Source: Desulfobacterales bacterium (GTDB lineage: Bacteria > Desulfobacterota > Desulfobacteria > Desulfobacterales > Desulfobacteraceae). Taken from it: a stretch of DNA of 13,239 nucleotides. The stretch lies in assembly GCA_022361315.1 (NCBI GenBank), contig JAKSBB010001120.1, forward strand, positions 1 through 13,239, in the 5' to 3' direction. Of this stretch, positions 6,506 to 13,239 are shown in pieces. Positions within the stretch are counted from its first letter, which is position 1; the number at the start of each line of letters is the position of its first letter. The notes under the pieces were generated by a model, which had not been told where the DNA came from, did not search any database, and saw nothing but the letters and a program-made list of their open reading frames with translations. A program made the position numbers and the translations under genes.

Positions 6506-6819
6506 ATGACGGAAACAGACTTACTGCCAATAGAGCAAATCACCGATAAAATATATACGATTCGTGGTGTTAAGGTGATGCTGGATAGGGATTTAGCTGA
6601 ACTATACCAAGTCGAAACAAAAGTATTAAAAAGAAATGTTCGACGCAATATAGATCGGTTTCCGGATGACTTTATGTTTGAATTGACCAAAGATGAAGTC
6701 GCTTTTTTAAGGAGCCAATTTGGCACCTTAAAGAGAGGGCAACATTCAAAATCGTTTTCTCCGTTCTAGACAAGCTCATAAAAAATGAAGATAAGCCAAA
6801 GAAAAAAATAGGATTTTAA
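6506..6819 (+). pseudogene. ORF6N-domain protein gene, internally deleted remnant
   Basis: The first 80 or so codons are a clear ORF6N domain: IYTIRGVKVMLDRDLAELYQ, then VETKVLKRNVRRNIDRFPDD and FMFELTKDEVAFLRSQFGTL. This domain binds DNA and is common in phages and in scattered bacterial accessory genes. It breaks off at QHSK with SFSPF and a stop at 6767-6769, while the family continues with an AFTEQG segment. In a different frame, positions 6745-6819 read FKIVFSVLDKLIKNEDKPKK followed by KIGF and a stop. This looks like the normal C-terminal end of this family. So the middle was lost by a deletion, probably at a short shared sequence (near TTCAAA), which also changed the frame. The SD AGGAG is intact. 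The DNA is visibly AT-richer than the neighbours, which suggests transfer. Confidence 0.75.
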
Positions 6820-6877
6820 GTGGACACCTCAATGGTGACGGGCATGGGTACACTAACGGCCAGTAAGCGATGACATG

Positions 6878-8758
6878 TTACAGGGCCAGGGTTGCCAGAG
6901 TATCCCTGGCGATCATCCGCTCTTCGTCCGCCGGGATGACCAGCACCCGGACCTGGGAGTCCTCCGTGGTAATGTCCGTGATCGTGTTGAAACCATCTGC
7001 CCCCCGGTTCTTCTCTTTATCCAGAATGATACCCATCCGTGCCAGGCCCTGGCAGGCCAGGCTGCGTATCAGAACACTGCCTTGGCCGATGCCGCCGGTG
7101 AATACCAGGACATCCAGGTCTTCAAGGGCAGCCACATAGCCACCGATGTACTTTCTCACGCGGTAGGCATAGGTTTCAATGGCCAGCATGGCCCGGCGGT
7201 TGCCCTCGGCAGCTGCAGCTTCAACCTCCCGCATATCGCTGGAAACCCCGGACATGCCCAGCAGGCCGCTTTGTTTACTCAGCATCTCACTGAGTTCCTC
7301 ATACCCCATATTCTCGTGCTTCATGAGGTAAAGCAGAAGTCCCGGGTCCAGGTCTCCGCACCGGGTGCCCATGATCACACCCTCCAGGGGGGAGAAGCCC
7401 AGGGTGGTGTCCACGGACCGGCCGTGGTGGATGGCGCAAAGAGAGGCACCGCTGCCCAGATGGCAGACTATGGTTTTCAAACTGTTGACGGGGCGCTTTA
7501 AAAACTGGGCCGCCTTCAGGGACGCGTACTTATGGGAACTGCCGTGGTAACCGAATCGCCGTACCCCCTTTTCCTCGTAATACGCGTACGGCAGGGCGTA
7601 CAGGTGGGCAAAGGAAGGGATGGTGCTGTGAAAGGATGAGTCAAACACCGTCACATGGACGGCTTCGGGCAGCAGGGCCTGGGCGGCACGGATGCCTGCG
7701 ATGATGGGGGGATTGTGCAGGGGAAAGAGGTCGGAGTAGCCCTCTACCTCTTGAATCAGCTCTTCGGTGATCAGAACCGCACCCCGGTGTTTTTCACCCC
7801 CCAGGGTGTTGCGGTGGGCCACTGCGGTAATTTCTGAAAACTCATGGATAAGCCCGGTGGATTCAAGGGTGTTGAGCATGGCGGAAAATGCCCCCTGGTG
7901 GGTACCCTCTTCCACCTGGATCTCCGACTGCCCCCGGGAGGAGTTCAGTGTCAGGACGGTCCCGGGAATGCCGATCCGCTCCACCTGTCCCCTGGCATAG
8001 AGGTCCGGGTCCGTTGTGTTAAAAAGAGTGAATTTGAGGGAAGAGGAACCGCAGTTGATCACCAGCAGTTTCACGGGCTGCCCGGTCCGCAGCTCAAACC
8101 CGTATGGGTCTTCATTCCCCTCCGGGTCAGAGTCCCGCAGACGATTCCGTGTATCGTTGAACGGTCCCGGCAGTTTCCCATCACCGCAGATTTCAATGTC
8201 CGGAAGATTCTCCGCCACATCCTGATACGTAAGCGACGACGTCAGTACCTTAATCACCACGGGCAAAGGTTCGGGCCAGATCTCCGGAAAGTCAGCCTCC
8301 CCTTCCGTGATGATCGGAAAGGCCAGCCGTTCCTCCGGCGGGCAGAATTCGGCATTTACACCGGTTTTATTTCCTCTGGCATCCATACGGTACCAGCCGA
8401 ATTCCGGCAAATATACGGCATTAAGGCCGTGAAGGCAGAACGGCGGTTGATCATTTTCAATGGTGAGCCGCTGGTAGCAGAGGCCGACCGGGATCTGGTT
8501 TGCCCGGAGCAGGGCTGCCAGCAGGTGGCTTTTGGCATAGCAATACCCGGTTTTGTGTTTCAGTACATCAGAGGCAATGCAGGTCACCGGATTCATCTTG
8601 TAATCGTTACTGTGACGGATCTCGTCCCGGACGAATAAAAAACAGGCGCTGGCTATTTCCACTGGATTTTTAAGGCCCCGGGCCAGTGCTTTTGCTTTAT
8701 TTAGAATATCGGGGTGCTGCCAGTTGATTATTTCAGATGATGCCAGGTAACTCTCCAT
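6878..8758 (-). CDS. Fusion: transglutaminase-like domain + acetate kinase
   Basis: 626 aa in one uninterrupted frame. Residues 1-205 match the stand-alone bacterial transglutaminase-like family: NPVTCIASDVLKHKTGYCYA holds Cys73, CLHGLNAVYLPEFGWYRMDA holds His110 and Asp126, giving a full Cys-His-Asp triad. Such domains act on peptide or amide bonds. After a polar linker (205-228) comes a full-length acetate kinase (229-626, about 398 aa), which interconverts acetate + ATP and acetyl phosphate + ADP. Its motifs are LVINCGSSSLKF (232-243), Arg316, FDSSFH (372-377), RRFGYHGSSHK (400-410), GVIMGTRCGDLDPG (460-473) and IPADEERMIARD (608-619). Two changes are seen: the usual HGG reads LGG (319-321), and GIGENS reads GIGQGS (556-561). 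GGAGG lies 5 nt before the ATG. No strong internal SD at the kinase part suggests separate translation. No phosphotransacetylase gene lies nearby. Both domain identities are secure; the joint function is unknown. Confidence 0.9.
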   Translation of the reverse strand: MESYLASSEIINWQHPDILNKAKALARGLKNPVEIASACFLFVRDEIRHSNDYKMNPVTCIASDVLKHKTGYCYAKSHLLAALLRANQIPVGLCYQRLTIENDQPPFCLHGLNAVYLPEFGWYRMDARGNKTGVNAEFCPPEERLAFPIITEGEADFPEIWPEPLPVVIKVLTSSLTYQDVAENLPDIEICGDGKLPGPFNDTRNRLRDSDPEGNEDPYGFELRTGQPVKLLVINCGSSSLKFTLFNTTDPDLYARGQVERIGIPGTVLTLNSSRGQSEIQVEEGTHQGAFSAMLNTLESTGLIHEFSEITAVAHRNTLGGEKHRGAVLITEELIQEVEGYSDLFPLHNPPIIAGIRAAQALLPEAVHVTVFDSSFHSTIPSFAHLYALPYAYYEEKGVRRFGYHGSSHKYASLKAAQFLKRPVNSLKTIVCHLGSGASLCAIHHGRSVDTTLGFSPLEGVIMGTRCGDLDPGLLLYLMKHENMGYEELSEMLSKQSGLLGMSGVSSDMREVEAAAAEGNRRAMLAIETYAYRVRKYIGGYVAALEDLDVLVFTGGIGQGSVLIRSLACQGLARMGIILDKEKNRGADGFNTITDITTEDSQVRVLVIPADEERMIARDTLATLAL

Positions 8759-8794
8759 TTCTGCCTCCGCGGATCAAAAATGATGAAAAGTCAA

Positions 8795-8823
8795 TTTATA
8801 CACCTTTTGATATCCGATGAAAA
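8795..8823 (-). promoter_or_regulatory. Sigma-70-like promoter of the transglutaminase-acetate kinase gene
   Basis: On the minus strand TTTTCA (8823-8818) and TATAAA (8800-8795) are 17 bp apart, matching four and five of six consensus positions. Transcription would start near 8788, giving a leader of about 30 nt with the GGAGG site. Confidence 0.5.
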
Positions 8824-8889
8824 CCACATGTGGATTGACCGATTAATCCTGCCAATGAGAGTGATAGACGATATGAATGAATTATTTCT

Positions 8890-8904
8890 TATAATTTCTA
8901 TAAT
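8890..8904 (+). promoter_or_regulatory. Two overlapping TATAAT -10 candidates before the solute-binding protein gene
   Basis: TATAAT occurs at 8890-8895 and again at 8899-8904 in an AT-rich stretch. No good -35 is found at 16-18 bp; TAGACG (8865-8870) is 19 bp from the first. The leader would be over 120 nt. Confidence 0.3.
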
Positions 8905-9038
8905 TTTCAGGTACATTGTGAACAGCAAAGCCTTTTATCAAAACAAACACGGCAATTGAAAAATTGATGATTCTGTATCCGGCGTACCGAATGTAGAAAT
9001 CAACGGGCCGGGATCAACACACCCAAGAAGGAAAGAAA

Positions 9039-9806
9039 GTGACGAAAAGACTCATTTTCTCCCAGTTCTGTATTCTACTGACCATCGTCATCACAACATT
9101 GTCTGCATCGGGCAAAGAGACCATCAGCTTCGTTTACTTCAATGATTACCCCCCGTTCGGCTGGGAAGAAAACGGAACCATGCGGGGCATATATATCGAT
9201 ATCGTCGATGAAGTATTTACAAATCGCTTAAATATCCCGGTCACGCACAGGGGACTGCCGTGGAAACGCGCCCAACTGATGGTTTTTGACGGAACGGCAG
9301 ATGGGTTCTGCACCGCCATCACCCCAAAACGGTTGAAGTTCACGGAGGCCACACAACAATCAATAATTGAAGTGAATTTCAAAATCTTCGTTCCTGTGAA
9401 CGGCCCCGGGCTTGAACGGCTCAGACACGTCTCTGACTTATCCGGGCTGAAAGCCTTCAAACTGGTTGATTATGCGGGAAGCGGCTGGGCGCAGAAAAAT
9501 CTGGTGGATAGAGGGCTCAATGTCCACTGGCTGCAGCGCAACGAACAGATCTGGAAATTTTTGTTGCTGGGGCGCGCCGATGCCACGGTAAACAATGAAT
9601 GGACCACCCGGTACGCCCTGAAAAAGGAGGGACTGCAGGAACAAATCCTTGAATTGCCCCATCCCATGACCTCCGAACCCATTTCCTTTCATATCTTTAT
9701 CGGGAAAAAATCCCCCTTTCACCCCATTCTGGAACAGGTGGATGCATCGCTGGGAGAAATGAAGGCGGATGGTACCTTGCAGCGTATTCACCAAATATAT
9801 AAATAG
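9039..9806 (+). CDS. Periplasmic solute-binding protein, family 3 type (orphan)
   Basis: 255 aa. The start is GTG, with AAGGAA (9028-9033) 5 nt upstream. Residues 1-25 form a signal peptide (basic MTKR, hydrophobic core, likely cut near LSASG). The mature part is of the SBP_bac_3 type: FVYFNDYPPFGWEENGTMRG (31-50), the aromatic/Gly loop typical of polar amino-acid binders, then YIDIVDEVF, and a second-lobe hinge LRHVSDLSGLKAF. The end, MKADGTLQRIHQIYK, is the usual family tail. It would bind an amino acid or a similar small solute, but no permease or ATPase gene is next to it, so it may serve a distant transporter or a sensor. The neighbouring genes run the other way, divergent on the left and convergent on the right. 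Confidence 0.85.
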   Translation: MTKRLIFSQFCILLTIVITTLSASGKETISFVYFNDYPPFGWEENGTMRGIYIDIVDEVFTNRLNIPVTHRGLPWKRAQLMVFDGTADGFCTAITPKRLKFTEATQQSIIEVNFKIFVPVNGPGLERLRHVSDLSGLKAFKLVDYAGSGWAQKNLVDRGLNVHWLQRNEQIWKFLLLGRADATVNNEWTTRYALKKEGLQEQILELPHPMTSEPISFHIFIGKKSPFHPILEQVDASLGEMKADGTLQRIHQIYK

Positions 9807-9833
9807 ATGTTCAGGGGCTACCCGCCACTGTCG

Positions 9834-11198
9834 CTACAAACCCATTACCCGTCCGGTCTCTTCCTTGGAATCCCCGATTTTATACGGCCTGAAACACATA
9901 AATCCCACCAGGCAGCTCACGGCACAGATCAGCCAGATCACCCGCACACCCAGCGGATTTTCTACGGAATACCCTAATAAAGAAAAGGTTGAGGTTAAGA
10001 TCAGGGAACAGAAGGCCCAGCCTGTTTTTCTGACAATCCCGTAAATCCCGAAATACATGGCTTCCGTGCGCTTGCCGGTTTTGAGTTCCCCGTAATCCGT
10101 CAGATCTGCGATCAACCCCAGTGATGCGGTAAACATCCCCCCCATGGGAATAGCGGCCAGGGGCAGGATGATGACGGCCTGGACAAAGGGGGAAAAAAAC
10201 GGGATCGCGCCGATCCAGAAGGAGGCAAAAAAACCGAAGGCCATCAGCAGGATAATCACCCGCATCACGTTCCGTTTGGGCCGGTGCTTCATCAGCATAT
10301 ACCAGAAGGGGGTGGAGATGGCGATGAGCAGGATGATCTCCCCCATCAGCATGGAGGCCATGGACTCGTTCTGCCCCAGTACCAGGGTGGTGAGATAGGG
10401 GACATTCATGAGCATGAGCTGATAGGTGAGCTGGACAAACATGATCATGGCTGAAAATGAAAGGACCTGCCGATCCCAGAAAACTGATTTCAGGGCGGTC
10501 AGAACGCCGTCACGGCCCAGTTCCTGCTGCTGGAGGCTGGGATTTTCCCTGACCCCGAACAAAGTCAGTTCCCCGGCAAGAAATGCCAGGGTACCCAGAA
10601 TGAGGGCCATGGTGAGGGGTGAATACTGCTGGATCAGGGGTCCGGACAAGCCGCCGCCCACCAGAGCCCCGACGATCCCGAAAACAATGCCCACCGATAC
10701 GATTTTCATGCGGGTGCTGTTTTCCGTGCTCATTTCGGGCAGAACGGCCAGCCAGGGGATGAGCAGGCCGGTGTAGGCCCAGTAATAGATCAGGAGAATT
10801 CCCCCCAACCAGGCGGCATTGAGCATGCTGACACCCTCCACCGGGGGATGCCATACCAGAATGAATGTGAGAAAGAGGATGGGACCGGAAACACAGATAT
10901 AGGGTTTGCGGCGGCCCCATCTGGAGCGGGTTCTGTCGCTCCAGTATCCCACCAGGGGATCGGATACGGCATCCAGGATGCGGCCGGCAGCCAGGATCAG
11001 GCCGAAAACCCCGATGGACACATAGGCCGTGGCATTGCTGTCCACCGGCGGACTGTAGAAATACGGCAGCCAGGCATATAACACGGTGTCATAGAGGTTG
11101 AAGGCAAACCCGGCCAGGTTGTAAAGAACGATGGTGCCGAAGCCTAAGGCGGCAGGTGCTGCGATGCCTGTGGCGCGGGGGGTACGGGCGTTGGTCAT
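9834..11198 (-). CDS. GPH-family MFS symporter (MelB-like)
   Basis: 454 aa, standard length, about 12 membrane helices. The loop after helix 2 holds the GPH signature DPLVGYWSDRTRSRWGRRKP (about 80-99), typical of cation-coupled sugar and glycoside symporters of the MelB/GPH group. A matching second-half signature is seen near IADLTDYGELKTGKRTEAMY (the family D-x-x-D/E-x-x-E-x-x-T-G-x-R pattern). The ATG at 11198 is preferred because GAGGAG (complement of 11206-11211) lies 7 nt upstream; a TTG at 11213 is also open. It is 15 bp after the hydrolase gene, so it belongs to the same operon. The substrate is not determined, and GPH members also carry non-sugars. Confidence 0.9.
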   Translation of the reverse strand: MTNARTPRATGIAAPAALGFGTIVLYNLAGFAFNLYDTVLYAWLPYFYSPPVDSNATAYVSIGVFGLILAAGRILDAVSDPLVGYWSDRTRSRWGRRKPYICVSGPILFLTFILVWHPPVEGVSMLNAAWLGGILLIYYWAYTGLLIPWLAVLPEMSTENSTRMKIVSVGIVFGIVGALVGGGLSGPLIQQYSPLTMALILGTLAFLAGELTLFGVRENPSLQQQELGRDGVLTALKSVFWDRQVLSFSAMIMFVQLTYQLMLMNVPYLTTLVLGQNESMASMLMGEIILLIAISTPFWYMLMKHRPKRNVMRVIILLMAFGFFASFWIGAIPFFSPFVQAVIILPLAAIPMGGMFTASLGLIADLTDYGELKTGKRTEAMYFGIYGIVRKTGWAFCSLILTSTFSLLGYSVENPLGVRVIWLICAVSCLVGFMCFRPYKIGDSKEETGRVMGL

Positions 11199-11213
11199 GG
11201 GCGGTCTCCTCAA

Positions 11214-11942
11214 TCAGGTCTTGGGCCGGGTCTCAAACCAGTTGTGAATCAAATCATTCTTCCGTTTTTGTCCAAAGCTATCAAAGTGTCCCCCGTGGAC
11301 CACGGACACCTCAAGTTCCAGCAGCCGGGTCATGGAGCGCCGGTAATCCCGGAGATCCGAATGATATACATCGTCGTACAGCGGGCCGTCATACAGGGCA
11401 TCACTGGAAAAGAGCATGCCGGTGGCCGGTTCGTACAGTCCGGTCATCCCGGGGGAATGGCCGGGAAGATGAAGGACGGTGAGCACCCTGTCCCCCAGGT
11501 CGATGACATCACTGTCAGATAAAAATCCTGTGGCTGGGGACGGCCTCACCTGGTAAGCCTCCGGCGTGAATCCATCAAAGGGATAAGCGGAGAAAAGTTC
11601 TCGCACCAGATAGCCTTCCGCTGTGGTGTTCTCCCGGGACGGCCGGGTGAGGATCTCCGCCTCAGCGGGATGCACCCGTCTGTCCTCAAATTCCCAGCAG
11701 CCGCCGCAATGGTCAAAATGGGTATGGCTGGCGATGCAGACCACGGGATGCCGGGCCAGCTGTGGAAAGGCCTGCTTCAGACTCATGAGGCCCGTACCAC
11801 TATCCATCACCACATGCCGGTCCCGGCCGTGGATCACCCAGATGTTACAGGCGGCGGCCGGATCCAGGTGGGTTTCCCTTATCCGGGTCACCCCGTTGTC
11901 AAAGGCCCGGATATCAAACCAGCGCTTTGCCGTCCGCATCAT
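11214..11942 (-). CDS. Metallo-beta-lactamase-fold hydrolase
   Basis: 242 aa. The metal motif HTHFDH (residues 73-78) is clear, with further ligands in HLPGHSPG (His162), SSDALYDG (Asp181) and VVHGGHFDSFG (His216 or His219). This is the full two-metal set of the glyoxalase II/lactonase type of MBL proteins, which hydrolyse thioesters, lactones or similar bonds. No signal peptide is seen, so it is cytoplasmic. The start codon overlaps the stop of the upstream gene (ATGA, 11939-11942), so translation is coupled. An alternative start is the next Met, one codon later. With the symporter downstream, the enzyme may act on a taken-up substrate; the substrate is not known. Confidence 0.88.
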   Translation of the reverse strand: MMRTAKRWFDIRAFDNGVTRIRETHLDPAAACNIWVIHGRDRHVVMDSGTGLMSLKQAFPQLARHPVVCIASHTHFDHCGGCWEFEDRRVHPAEAEILTRPSRENTTAEGYLVRELFSAYPFDGFTPEAYQVRPSPATGFLSDSDVIDLGDRVLTVLHLPGHSPGMTGLYEPATGMLFSSDALYDGPLYDDVYHSDLRDYRRSMTRLLELEVSVVHGGHFDSFGQKRKNDLIHNWFETRPKT

Positions 11943-13239
11943 CTTCCCACCCGGATATCCGTGCGAGAAACGATACGGGTATCCTGCATCAGCAACGCCC
12001 GGATATCACCCGACACCGGTTTATCCCTGTAGTCCAGCACCACTGCGCTGACACGGCCAGTGGTGTTCGTCTCGACGCGGGTGCTGCGGGCATAGTCCAG
12101 GGCCAAAGGCCTGCCGCTGCCGCCCTCAAGCAGCAGGATGCCCCACACATGATCCCCCTCCCGGCAGGCCGGGGTCTCAAAAACAGCCTCTGCCTTTGTA
12201 CTGTTGATATTCAGGGCAATCCCCTCTGCGGTTGCGTTTCTTGTTTTTTCAGGTCCGTCACCATGATTCCAGATCGCCAGATCCAAACCGCCGCAGATAT
12301 GCATCAGCCCGGTTTTCATATCCGACATGCCGGTCAACTTGAGGAAGCGGCCGTAAAACTTTATATCGTCGCAGCGGATGATAGCACTCAACGCCGCCGG
12401 GCCAAGGGGATGGCCGTCTGCCGGATCCACCCGGGCAGCCATGCGGTAAAGGCTGAAGGGCATATCCCATGATCCCACAAAACTGATGGCAAAGCCGTCA
12501 TAGTTGTACAGGGTGACCAGGCCGTTCTGATAGTTCATCTGCATCACGTGGACGTCGGTGAGGGAGGGCTCAACCACGGTTTTGCCGCTGGCTTCATCCA
12601 GCCGGCCGGGCACCACCCACAGCACGGCGCCGTCCCGGGTTTCCCCCACCAGTACCCCCAGGTAATGCAGGGAATCGAACCCGATCTGATTGTAGGAGGG
12701 CAGCATGGTGGGATGGGGACAGGAAAGGCGCCGGATCTCAATGACATCGCCATGATCTCCCGGTCCTTTGGGAATCCTGTAGGGCAGTTCCGTATTACCC
12801 TCGGGCGCTTTGAACGGGTGGACAGCCATCCGGAAACGGCCGTCATATTCGTGGGTCTTTTTACCCCCGAAAAATTTCAGGCCAAAACGGCGCAGCCGGG
12901 TCCTGATTCGACATTTAATCCGGATATCCAGACTGCCGCCTTCAGGTCCCGTCCAGGTTTCTTTGGGGATCAGTGTAATAAACCGTTTGTCGGCGGACAG
13001 GGAAATCCGGGCGTCTGGTTTGCCGTCAATGGTCACCGCCAGGGATTTGCCGTCAATGGCGGACAGCAATGTCCTGCCGTTGCTGCGCACCATATGGGCC
13101 AGCATCACCGGTTCATTGGCCTGAATTGCGGAGGGCGCTTCGGACAGGGGCTTACCAAAATGATCCACGTAGAAAAAATGGCAGCCGTCCGGCACCGGTG
13201 TATGGTCGGTCAGGCACCTGGGATCGTCTTTGCCTGCCG
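11939..13239 (-). CDS. Unrecognised protein, N-terminus outside the window
   Basis: 432 residues are visible and the frame stays open to the right edge. A GTG at 13195 is possible, but the reading upstream of it (KDDPRCLTDHTPVPDG) is equally protein-like, so the gene probably starts outside. I do not recognise the family. The sequence is strand-rich with many polar turns, no membrane helices, and scattered Trp/His/Asp. Positions with a catalytic look, such as CPHPTMLPSYNQIGFDSLHY and SFVGSWDMPFSLYRMAARVD, may be worth testing. The last 50 residues (TGRVSAVVLDYRDKPVSGDI) resemble an immunoglobulin-like or beta-sandwich end. Its stop overlaps the hydrolase start by 4 bp, so the two proteins are made together. 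It is probably a partner enzyme or binding protein of that system; this is inference. Confidence 0.75.
   Translation of the reverse strand, partial: AGKDDPRCLTDHTPVPDGCHFFYVDHFGKPLSEAPSAIQANEPVMLAHMVRSNGRTLLSAIDGKSLAVTIDGKPDARISLSADKRFITLIPKETWTGPEGGSLDIRIKCRIRTRLRRFGLKFFGGKKTHEYDGRFRMAVHPFKAPEGNTELPYRIPKGPGDHGDVIEIRRLSCPHPTMLPSYNQIGFDSLHYLGVLVGETRDGAVLWVVPGRLDEASGKTVVEPSLTDVHVMQMNYQNGLVTLYNYDGFAISFVGSWDMPFSLYRMAARVDPADGHPLGPAALSAIIRCDDIKFYGRFLKLTGMSDMKTGLMHICGGLDLAIWNHGDGPEKTRNATAEGIALNINSTKAEAVFETPACREGDHVWGILLLEGGSGRPLALDYARSTRVETNTTGRVSAVVLDYRDKPVSGDIRALLMQDTRIVSRTDIRVGR

Noticed and set aside
6820..6877. TGGACACC and GTACAC bits that look like insertion-sequence ends
   Set aside because: No paired inverted repeats, target duplication or transposase are seen. 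Only weak resemblance.
13193..13195. GTG as the true start of the rightmost gene
   Set aside because: The frame stays open and protein-like to the edge and there is no SD before it, so the gene is better called partial.

Overview
The window is ordinary bacterial chromosome: moderately GC-rich, gene-dense, with typical Shine-Dalgarno (SD) sites. It carries 12 protein genes that look intact (one cut by the right edge) and one decayed gene. Gene style, a good sigma-54 promoter, many one- and two-domain proteins and a GPH-type symporter would fit a sulfate-reducer-like Desulfobacterota (Desulfobacteraceae type). That is an impression from the sequence only; no rRNA or marker gene is present.

Layout from left to right. 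A terminator (79-103) closes a minus-strand gene for a Cys/His NlpC/P60-like protein (127-1170). Its start is fixed by a GGAGG site, and a sigma-54 promoter (1229-1245) lies upstream, with tandem dyads further up. A GNAT acetyltransferase (1457-2086) and an unknown acidic protein (2093-2566) form a small plus-strand operon. A stand-alone ParB/Srx-fold protein (2593-3333, minus) converges on it. A 377-bp spacer with short inverted and direct repeats separates this from a membrane protein (3711-4847, plus) that I read as a prokaryotic pentameric ligand-gated ion channel (Cys-loop receptor relative) with an extra N-terminal membrane segment. Next come an AraC-family regulator and a LysE/RhtB exporter on the minus strand (6353 down to 4875), a usual regulator/exporter pair.

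An AT-rich remnant of an ORF6N-domain gene (6506-6819) has lost its middle, but its family-typical C-terminal tail survives in another frame. The most striking gene is 6878-8758 (minus): a complete transglutaminase-like domain (Cys73/His110/Asp126) joined in one reading frame to a complete acetate kinase with some changed active-site motifs. A divergent orphan periplasmic solute-binding protein (9039-9806) follows. The right end is a minus-strand operon: an unrecognised protein (11939 to the edge, N-terminus outside), a metallo-beta-lactamase-fold hydrolase joined to it by a 4-bp ATGA overlap, and a GPH-family MFS symporter. Its likely job, uptake plus hydrolysis of an unknown substrate, is inference.

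No tRNA, rRNA, CRISPR array, intact transposase or integrase was seen. The best candidates for something little described are the transglutaminase-acetate kinase fusion and the ion-channel-like protein.
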